This document shows positions 6,672 through 13,498 of a stretch of DNA of 24,290 nucleotides, one piece after another (position 1 is the first letter of the stretch; each line of letters opens with the position of its first letter). The notes beneath the pieces are model-generated. The model searched no databases, was not told the DNA's origin, and worked only from the letters and a program-made list of their open reading frames with translations. This stretch comes from a virus. The stretch covers positions 1 through 24,290 of the IMG/VR virus record IMGVR_UViG_3300030202_000025. One strand, 5' to 3'. The translations under genes were made by a program, and so were the position numbers.

Positions 6672-6899
6672 ATGACAAAGATCGATAAACCAAAACTTGT
6701 ATTACACTTTAAGAGTGGCAATCATATTTACCGATATGTTTTAGTTGATCGATTTAAACACGATACAAAAAACCATAATGGTTTTGATACCAAACAAGAA
6801 TTAACTGAAGCAGAAATATTTGCTTTGGTTACACCAAGAAAGTTAAGACGTAAATACATAACCAAAAAGGAAGAAAATGGCAAAAGTAACAAAAAGTAA
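6672..6899 (+). CDS. Small basic hypothetical protein
   Basis: This 75-residue protein begins MTKIDKPKLVLHFKSGNH, has a strand-like middle (YRYVLVDRFK) and ends in a very basic tail (KLRRKYITKKEENGKSNKK). I do not recognise a family. The ATG follows a GC-rich hairpin by 6 bases and lacks a clear Shine-Dalgarno, so its translation may be low or dependent on RNA folding. The 3' end overlaps the next gene by 23 bases. It sits in the head-completion to tail-tube interval, where small adaptor proteins occur, but no role can be assigned. Confidence 0.6.
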   Translation: MTKIDKPKLVLHFKSGNHIYRYVLVDRFKHDTKNHNGFDTKQELTEAEIFALVTPRKLRRKYITKKEENGKSNKK

Positions 6900-7008
6900 A
6901 CCAAAACCAAAAAATAAAAAATTAGCAGCGATGTATGGTAATAAAAATAAAATTACTAGAGGCGATATTATTACAGCAGCTAAAAGAAATAATAGGAGAA
7001 CAGCATAA
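6877..7008 (+). CDS. 43-residue Lys-rich small protein
   Basis: A short frame starts at ATG 6877 behind AAGGAAG (6867-6873 region) and ends TAA 7006-7008. The product is 43 residues: a Lys/Pro tract (VTKSKPKPKNKKLAAMYG), then NKITRGDIITAAKRNNRRTA. It is extremely basic, with no hydrophobic segment. It overlaps the upstream gene by 23 bases in another frame and overlaps the next start by one base (TAATG). The good ribosome binding site and the coupling at both ends argue that it is real. The charge suggests contact with DNA or RNA, which is inference. I do not recognise a family. Confidence 0.6.
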   Translation: MAKVTKSKPKPKNKKLAAMYGNKNKITRGDIITAAKRNNRRTA

Positions 7009-7160
7009 TGGCTAAAGCAAAAGGTTTATACGCAAACATTCACGCAAAACGTAAAAGAATAGCAGCGGGTTCTGGAGAAAAAATGAGACGACCAGGAGCA
7101 AAAGGTGCGCCAACAAAAGCAAACTTTACACGTTCTGCAAAAACAGCAAAGAAAAAATAG
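7008..7160 (+). CDS. 50-residue basic phage protein (KGLYANIHAKRKR family)
   Basis: This short frame runs from ATG 7008, overlapping the upstream stop with AGGAG at 6994-6998, to TAG 7158-7160, directly abutting the next ATG. The product begins MAKAKGLYANIHAKRKRI, followed by GSGEKMRRPGAKGAP and a Lys-rich tail. I recognise this conserved string from many marine and cyanobacterial phage genomes, where it is annotated only as a hypothetical or virion-associated protein. It is missed easily because of its size. The recurring GSGEKMRxPGxKGAPT pattern in unrelated phages suggests a selected function. It may be a virion component near the head-tail interface, which is inference. Confidence 0.75.
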   Translation: MAKAKGLYANIHAKRKRIAAGSGEKMRRPGAKGAPTKANFTRSAKTAKKK

Positions 7161-7742
7161 ATGGCATCAGTAATTCAAATTTGTAATTCAGCTCTTAATC
7201 AATTAGGAGCTGGATCAATTACAGCTCTTACAGAAAATTCTAAAAACGCTAGATTGTGTAATGAAAGATACCAAACAGTTAGAGACGCTGTTTATAGATC
7301 TCATCCTTGGAATTGTTTAATTAAAAGAGTTCAATTAGCGCAAGATAGTAATACTCCAGCTTGGGGTTTTACTTTTCAATATACATTACCTTCAGATTGT
7401 TTGCGTGTACTACAAATTAAAGATTACGATGCAGATTATAAAATTGAAGGAAGAAAATTATTAATAAACATAAGCGAAGTTTATTTACTTTATTCAGCAC
7501 AAATTACCGATGTCAATGAATTAGATGTTTTATTAAGAGAAACTATATCTGCGGGTTTAGCTTCAGATATTGCTTATGCTATTACTTCTAATTTACAAGT
7601 TGCAAAACTTATGACAGAAAAATATGGTTTAAAATTATCAGAAGCAAGACATACAGACGCTAGCGAAGGATATAACACAGATCCAACTCTAGGAAATACA
7701 GATCAAATAATAACAGAAGATTTCTTAAACAGTAGATTATAG
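7161..7742 (+). CDS. Tail tubular protein A (T7 gp11-like adaptor)
   Basis: This 193-residue protein carries the recognisable pattern of podophage gatekeeper/adaptor proteins: ICNSALNQLGAGSITALTE (about 7-25), NARLCNERYQTVRDAVYRSHPWNC (29-52) and a LPSDCLRVLQI segment near 75. These proteins form a ring under the portal and the upper part of the short tail. The start follows the preceding TAG directly and has no obvious Shine-Dalgarno, so coupling to the upstream small gene is likely. The next gene begins three bases after its stop and encodes the partner tubular protein B. Confidence 0.9.
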   Translation: MASVIQICNSALNQLGAGSITALTENSKNARLCNERYQTVRDAVYRSHPWNCLIKRVQLAQDSNTPAWGFTFQYTLPSDCLRVLQIKDYDADYKIEGRKLLINISEVYLLYSAQITDVNELDVLLRETISAGLASDIAYAITSNLQVAKLMTEKYGLKLSEARHTDASEGYNTDPTLGNTDQIITEDFLNSRL

Positions 7743-7744
7743 AT

Positions 7745-10513
7745 ATGCCTAAACAACTTTTAAGCATACCGAGCTTTACGGCTGGGGAGCTTTCATCCTC
7801 TATGGAGGGTAGAACAGATTTTGCCAAGTATTTTAATGGTGCAAGTAATATTGAAAATTTTGTTGTATTGCCTCACGGGCCAGTAACTAGACGGCCAGGT
7901 ACTTATTTTGTATCTGAAATTAAAACAAGTTCAGCAAAAACAAGATTAATTCCATTTACATTTTCTACTGAACAAACTTACGTTTTAGAATTTGGTAATC
8001 AATATATTAGATTTTTTAAAGACGATGGCCAAATAACTGAAGGCAATAAAACTATAAGTGCAATTACTGCTGCAAATCCAGCTGTTGTTACTTCTAGTTC
8101 ACATGGTTATTCTAATGGAGATTTTGTTAATATTTCTGGTGTTGTAGGAATGACAGAAGTAAATGGTAAAACATTTAAAGTTGCAGACAAAACTACTAAC
8201 ACTTTTGAATTACAAAATGTTGATGGTACAGACATTAATTCATCTTCTTTTACAGCTTACTCATCTGGTGGTATTGCTAACAAAATTTTTCAAATAACAA
8301 CTGAATATACTACTGCACAACTATTTGATATTAAATTTGCGCAATCGGCAGATGTCATGTACCTATGCCACAATTCTCACGAAGTAATGAAACTATCAAG
8401 AACGGGGCATACGTCTTGGAGTTTAGATGAAGTAGATTTTGGAACCAAGGGGCCATATTTAGATGCTAACACTACAACAACCACTTTAACACCAGCTCAA
8501 TCCGCAACTGGAACTGGAATAAATATAACTGCTTCAGCGATTACTGGTATTAATGGAGGTAATGGCTGGCAAACAACAGACGTTGGTAGAATAATAAAAT
8601 TTAATAGTGGCGAAGCAAAAATTACTGCTAGAACAAATACAACAGTTGTAGTTTGCACCATAACAGATGCGTTTGCTAACACCGATGCAACTGCTTCTTT
8701 TCAACTTGGTTCGTTTTCAGATACCACGGGTCATCCATCTTGTGTTTCTTTCTTTGAACAACGATTAGTATTTGCTGCAACATCAGATCAACCACAAACT
8801 ATGTTTTTTTCTAAATCTGGAGATTACGAAAACATGACAGCTGGTACTAACGCAGATGATGCAATGATTTATACAATTGCATCTAACCAGGTTAATGCAA
8901 TTAAATCTTTAAAAGCTACAAGAACTTTAATTTGCATGACAACGGGTGGCGAATACGCAGTATCATCTGGTACATCGCAAGATGCAATAACTCCATCCAA
9001 TATTAATATTAGAAAACAATCTAACTATGGTTCAGCGGGTGTTGATGCTTTATCAATTGGAAACGCAACTATATTTTTACAACGTGCAAAAAGAAAAATT
9101 AGAGAGCTTGCTTATAACTTTGATACTGATGGTTATGTTGCACCAGACTTAACAATTTTGGCGGATCATATCACAGATAGTGGAGTGGTTCAAATGGATT
9201 ACCAACAAGAGCCATATTCTGTTGTATGGGCTGCAAGAACAGATGGAGTATTATCTGGTCTAACTTACAATAGATTAGAAAATGTCGTAGCCTGGCACAG
9301 ACACGTTATCGGTGGTAAATCAGACACAACTAAAAATATTATACAACAACAAATTTCTTTTACATCTAATTCAACAATAGTTAATACAACTAACAACACT
9401 ATAACTTTATCATCACACGGATTATCTACTGGAGATCCAGTTTATTATTACGCAGCATCAAATATTATTGGTGGATTAGATAACTCTACACTTTACTATA
9501 CAATCGCATCAGACAGTAACACAATTAAATTAGCAACCACAGCAGCTAACGCTACTGCGGGAACAGCAGTTTCTTTAACGTCTGCTCCAAGTTCAAATAC
9601 TACACAATATATTTATCAAGGTGTAAACATATCATCTAATTTTATTTATTCAGAAGCTCATGGTTTTACTACTGGCGATATATTTTATTACGATAATACT
9701 GGAACTACTATTGGTGGTTTAGCTGAAAATGTAAAATATTATATTGAAAAAATAGATAATAACCAATTCAAACTTTATTCTAATAAAACTTTAACAACTG
9801 TTGTTGATATAACTTCAGCTCATACATCAGAACAAACTGATAATATTTTAACTCATGCTAAAGTAGAAAGTGTTGCAGTAATTGATGGCGATGAAGATGA
9901 AGATCAAGTTTGGTTAATAATACAGCGTTGGATAAACGGAGCTGTAAGACGTTATGTAGAATATTTTACACCATTTGATTTTAATGAAGATTTAACTGCA
10001 TTTCATTATCTGGATAGTGGATTAAGTTATGTGGGTGGAGACACTACAACTTTATCTGGTTTAGATCATTTAGAAGGCGAAGTAGTAGATATTATAGGCG
10101 AAGGCTCAACGCAAACTTCTAAAACAGTATCAAGCGGAGCTATAACTTTAGCAACTGCAACTGAACAAGCTAAAGTCGGTTTACTCTATTCATCTGATTT
10201 ACAAACAATGAGATTAGACGAAGGTTATACAGAAACTACACAAACTAAAACAACTCGTATTTATGATCTATCTGTTAGATTTCAAAATACAGTTGGAGCT
10301 AGTGTGGGGCCAAATGCAGCTACATTAACTGCAATAGATTTTAGAGCTAGTGGCTCTGCAATGAACTTGCCTATTCCATTATTTACGGGAGACAAATCCG
10401 TTGAATTTGATACGGGTTACGGCACAGAAGGGTTGGTTTACATTCAACAACCACAAGCATTACCTATGACAATATTGGGTATTTATCCAAGATTGGAGAC
10501 AGAAAGTGTCTAA
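7745..10513 (+). CDS. Tail tubular protein B (T7 gp12-like nozzle) with extra beta modules
   Basis: This 922-residue protein has the usual N-terminus of podophage nozzle proteins: SIPSFTAGELSSSMEGRTDF (7-26), VVLPHGPVTRRPGTYFV and LIPFTFSTEQTYVLEFG. Later come FFEQRLVFAATSDQPQTMFFS and a LTYNRLENVVAWHRH segment. It forms the distal tube of the tail. It is longer than T7 gp12 (about 790 residues from memory). Three copies of a small module with an S-H-G-x-x-x-G-D signature are visible at about 103-178, 544-617 and 626-696; they account for some of the extra length and may be surface-exposed beta domains. It lies three bases after tubular A and overlaps the next gene by 8 bases. Confidence 0.92.
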   Translation: MPKQLLSIPSFTAGELSSSMEGRTDFAKYFNGASNIENFVVLPHGPVTRRPGTYFVSEIKTSSAKTRLIPFTFSTEQTYVLEFGNQYIRFFKDDGQITEGNKTISAITAANPAVVTSSSHGYSNGDFVNISGVVGMTEVNGKTFKVADKTTNTFELQNVDGTDINSSSFTAYSSGGIANKIFQITTEYTTAQLFDIKFAQSADVMYLCHNSHEVMKLSRTGHTSWSLDEVDFGTKGPYLDANTTTTTLTPAQSATGTGINITASAITGINGGNGWQTTDVGRIIKFNSGEAKITARTNTTVVVCTITDAFANTDATASFQLGSFSDTTGHPSCVSFFEQRLVFAATSDQPQTMFFSKSGDYENMTAGTNADDAMIYTIASNQVNAIKSLKATRTLICMTTGGEYAVSSGTSQDAITPSNINIRKQSNYGSAGVDALSIGNATIFLQRAKRKIRELAYNFDTDGYVAPDLTILADHITDSGVVQMDYQQEPYSVVWAARTDGVLSGLTYNRLENVVAWHRHVIGGKSDTTKNIIQQQISFTSNSTIVNTTNNTITLSSHGLSTGDPVYYYAASNIIGGLDNSTLYYTIASDSNTIKLATTAANATAGTAVSLTSAPSSNTTQYIYQGVNISSNFIYSEAHGFTTGDIFYYDNTGTTIGGLAENVKYYIEKIDNNQFKLYSNKTLTTVVDITSAHTSEQTDNILTHAKVESVAVIDGDEDEDQVWLIIQRWINGAVRRYVEYFTPFDFNEDLTAFHYLDSGLSYVGGDTTTLSGLDHLEGEVVDIIGEGSTQTSKTVSSGAITLATATEQAKVGLLYSSDLQTMRLDEGYTETTQTKTTRIYDLSVRFQNTVGASVGPNAATLTAIDFRASGSAMNLPIPLFTGDKSVEFDTGYGTEGLVYIQQPQALPMTILGIYPRLETESV

Positions 10514-10958
10514 AGTTAATATTATTCCATTCGAAAACGAACACGCAAAATTTATTTTGGATCAGCCATTAAATTCTAAATTTTTAGAATTAAAAAGCGA
10601 GCATAAAAAATATGCTTACTATTTAAAAGAAATTGGTATGTCGTTTACGGGTATTGTTAACAATAAACCCATTGCGGCTGGCGGAGTGTTTCCACTCTGG
10701 GATGGCGTAGCCGAAGGGTGGGTGTTGGCTACAAAAGAAATAAATAACTATCCAATAACATTTGCAAGAGTTATGAAGCAAAGAACTGACATGATGATTG
10801 CAAATAATAAAATTAAAAGATTACAAACAAGTGTTAAAGCTGATTGCGATTTAGCTATTCGTTTTGCTAAATGGCTTGGTTTAAAAGAAGAAGGTTTAAT
10901 GAAAAAATATGGAGCAGATGGTTCAGATTATTACAGATATGCGAGGGTTATAGTATGA
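10506..10958 (+). CDS. Internal virion protein, T7 gp13-like (GNAT-like fold)
   Basis: This 150-residue protein starts with GTG at 10506, inside the end of the tubular B gene. Its sequence pattern resembles the T7 gp13 family, which has an acetyltransferase-like fold: a GIVNNKPIAAGGVFPLWDGV segment (about 49-68), EGWVLATKEI, and a late LAIRFAKWLGLKEEGLMKKY followed by DYYRYARV. The last part is the typical GNAT-like end, with a helix then a strand. Activity as an acetyltransferase is not implied; in phages of this type the gene is needed for virion assembly. It ends in an ATGA overlap with the next internal protein gene. Confidence 0.78.
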   Translation: MSKVNIIPFENEHAKFILDQPLNSKFLELKSEHKKYAYYLKEIGMSFTGIVNNKPIAAGGVFPLWDGVAEGWVLATKEINNYPITFARVMKQRTDMMIANNKIKRLQTSVKADCDLAIRFAKWLGLKEEGLMKKYGADGSDYYRYARVIV

Positions 10959-11410
10959 GTTTTTTTGGAGATTTATTTGCGGGTAGAGCTGCACAACAAG
11001 CAGCAAACTATAATGCTAGACTTGCAGAAAATAATAAAAAAATTAAAGACATGGAAGCAAAACAGATTATGTCTGTTCACAATGATTTTAACCTTCCAAA
11101 ATTTGACAAAACAGTTGAAGAAATACAAGGCACAACAAGAGTTTCATATTTAACAAGTGGAGCTGCATTAGAAGGTACTCCAATAACTGCGCTTTATGCA
11201 AACGCATTAGAGTTAGAAACAGATAGAGATATTATGCAATTTAATGCAGAAAACGCTAGAGACACAAAAATTAACGAAGGCATTATGCTGCAAGCAGAAG
11301 CAGATCTACAAAGGTTTAGAGGTAAAGTTGCAAAGAAAGCATCATACTTTGCAGCGGGTCAAAGTTTATTATCAACAGCAACATCATTAAAAACAGCGGG
11401 GTTCATTTAA
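10955..11410 (+). CDS. Internal virion protein, T7 gp14-like
   Basis: This 151-residue protein begins MSFFGDLFAGRAAQQAANYN. I chose ATG 10955 because it overlaps the upstream stop (ATGA) and has GAGGG at 10943-10947. The frame is open further upstream, but those codons lie inside the previous gene. The protein is Ala/Gln/Asn-rich and helical, with an Ala-rich C-terminus (FAAGQSLLSTATSLKTAGF). In size, position and composition it resembles gp14-type ejection proteins, which enter the outer membrane on infection. The assignment rests mainly on gene order and composition. Confidence 0.75.
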   Translation: MSFFGDLFAGRAAQQAANYNARLAENNKKIKDMEAKQIMSVHNDFNLPKFDKTVEEIQGTTRVSYLTSGAALEGTPITALYANALELETDRDIMQFNAENARDTKINEGIMLQAEADLQRFRGKVAKKASYFAAGQSLLSTATSLKTAGFI

Positions 11411-11413
11411 TCC

Positions 11414-13498
11414 ATGGCAATAAAATTATATAAATCACAATTAACACCAACAGCTGAAAGTTCTAATGTGGCAAACACAAATAGAATTAGTATGTCTGAA
11501 GTTCAATCTATTGGTAAAGCCTGGAAAGGTATGGTTCAAGCTGGCGAACAACTTTATGTAACCCACCAAGATATTAAAACTGATAATGAAATTTTAGAAA
11601 AATCTAAAGAAGTAATGAATGGTGGAGAAAACTTTACTGGTTTATCTGAAACTACAATTAACGCTTCACAAATGAAAGATCCAGATCTTGCTGGTAAAGT
11701 ATATAACGATGAATGGCAAAAAATATTTGATAACGTTAATGGCACATTATCAAATGGAATGGCTAAAAAAAAATTTAAAGCCTTTATGACTAAACAAAAT
11801 CTTAAAGATATTAATGCTATTAAAACAGCATCAACAACTAATATGATTAATTCTTTAAGAACTAATAAATTAGATCAAATAGAAACTTTAAAAAAATCTA
11901 TAATTTATGGAACAGCATTAGAAAGTGATTTAGCTTCAAAAGAATTATCTGATTTGTTAGCTAATAAAAAAACAAAAGATATATTTGGTAATACTTTAGA
12001 CAAAGTAACTAAAGATACTAATAAAGAAATAGCTTACTTTGGTTATAAAAATGTACCTATATCAAATCAAGACGCAGCTCTTGCCGCAGCAAAAAAAGAT
12101 AAAAGATTAGATGCTGCTGACGTACAAAAATTAATAACACATTTTAAAACATCAAAATCTACAAACAATAATTTAAACAAAGATAACGTATCTCAAATGA
12201 AATCTAATTTAGATGCGGGTATTATATTTAGTGAAGATGAATTTAATGCAGCAATAGCAATTGCTACACAAAACCAAGACGAAAAAACTTTAATTAAATT
12301 AAAACAAATGGCTACTGATGCGCCAATCATTCAAGATCTCAATACTAAAACTGTTGCTCAAATAGAAGAAAAAATTAATTTTTTTACATCTTTTAAAAAT
12401 AAAGAAGGTGGTATGACAATAGCTGAAGCTAATGAGTTAAGAATATCACAAGAATATTTAGCATCACTTACTACTTCATTAGATAAAGATATAGTTTCAA
12501 CCGCAGCTAATAAAGGTGTTATTTCAATATCTGAAATTAATTTTGAAGATATATTAAATGGTGGCGATATGACTGCGTTTATTGATGGTGCAACAAATAG
12601 AATTGCACAAGCAGATACAGCTGCAAGTTATTATAAAAGAGAAGTAAAATATTTAACAGCAACAGAAGCAAACACTATTAAAAATGTATTTAATAGTGCA
12701 GATACACCAGAACAAATTATAGCTTTATCAAAAGGTATAGTTGAAGCGTTTGGTGTTAAATCAGATAAAGTTTTTAAACAAATTTCAAAAGACGAAAATG
12801 TTTTAGCTCATCTTGGCGGATTAGTTGCAATGAATGATGGTATTCCTGGAGACAATGTAAAACTAGCAGCTGAAGGTTTAATGATTTCTAAAAACGAAAC
12901 TTTAGCAAAACTATATAAAATGTCGCCAACAGATGTAAGAAGCACAAATATAATTAAAAAGTATGCTGAAGTGTTTATTGGTAGTGAAGCAACATTAGAT
13001 AGTACAATAGAATTAACTAACTTAATTTATGCTGCTCAACTAAAAAAAGAAGGTAAAACTACTGCTAACTTTTCTGTTAATTCTTATCGAAAAGCATTTC
13101 TTATGGCAGCTGGCGGTACAACAGTTGATGGTTTTCCTTTTGATAAAAAAATGGGTGGGTTTGATGAAAACACTAGAGGCACAATGGTTCATATTCCACC
13201 TTGGTTAAAAAGAGGCAAGTTTGAAAATGTAATTGAAATGTTAAAAACGGATCCACAATTAGTTTTAAAAGCATCATCAAATGGTAAATCAGCAGTAGCA
13301 ATGGATGGCGAAGAAGTAAATATATTTACTAATGAAGATCCATATTTTGTAAGTGTTGGTAATGGTAAATATAAAATTGCAAATGGCGATAATCCAGTAA
13401 CGGGCCAAAACCCAGAATACTTACTTAATAGTGATGGTGGATATTTCATTATTGATATAAATAAAATTAAAGCAGAAATAATTACGGGTATGCAATAA
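11414..13498 (+). CDS. Large internal virion protein, T7 gp15-like
   Basis: This 694-residue, mostly helical protein lies between the gp14-like gene and two larger ones. The N-terminal ~450 residues are Lys/Asn/Glu-rich helices with no transmembrane segment. The C-terminal ~150 residues hold the most distinctive stretch: NSYRKAFLMAAGGTTVDGFP, HIPPWLKRGKFENVIEML and a late DGGYFIIDINKIKAEI. I recall similar C-termini in ejected podophage proteins. No lytic transglycosylase or other enzyme motif is visible to me. It would be stored in the core stack above the portal and ejected into the periplasm, which is an inference from the T7 system. The start follows a TTTAATCC gap without a clear Shine-Dalgarno, and the stop overlaps the next start (TAATG). 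Confidence 0.72.
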   Translation: MAIKLYKSQLTPTAESSNVANTNRISMSEVQSIGKAWKGMVQAGEQLYVTHQDIKTDNEILEKSKEVMNGGENFTGLSETTINASQMKDPDLAGKVYNDEWQKIFDNVNGTLSNGMAKKKFKAFMTKQNLKDINAIKTASTTNMINSLRTNKLDQIETLKKSIIYGTALESDLASKELSDLLANKKTKDIFGNTLDKVTKDTNKEIAYFGYKNVPISNQDAALAAAKKDKRLDAADVQKLITHFKTSKSTNNNLNKDNVSQMKSNLDAGIIFSEDEFNAAIAIATQNQDEKTLIKLKQMATDAPIIQDLNTKTVAQIEEKINFFTSFKNKEGGMTIAEANELRISQEYLASLTTSLDKDIVSTAANKGVISISEINFEDILNGGDMTAFIDGATNRIAQADTAASYYKREVKYLTATEANTIKNVFNSADTPEQIIALSKGIVEAFGVKSDKVFKQISKDENVLAHLGGLVAMNDGIPGDNVKLAAEGLMISKNETLAKLYKMSPTDVRSTNIIKKYAEVFIGSEATLDSTIELTNLIYAAQLKKEGKTTANFSVNSYRKAFLMAAGGTTVDGFPFDKKMGGFDENTRGTMVHIPPWLKRGKFENVIEMLKTDPQLVLKASSNGKSAVAMDGEEVNIFTNEDPYFVSVGNGKYKIANGDNPVTGQNPEYLLNSDGGYFIIDINKIKAEIITGMQ

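Noticed and set aside
10871-10954. Longer N-terminus for the gp14-like protein
   Set aside because: The extra 28 codons lie inside the gp13-like gene. The ATG at 10955 has an ATGA overlap and a GAGGG upstream and gives the expected N-terminus.
10506-10958. Active GNAT acetyltransferase used as an auxiliary metabolic gene
   Set aside because: The match and position fit the T7 gp13 virion family. No clear acetyl-CoA pyrophosphate-loop motif is seen.
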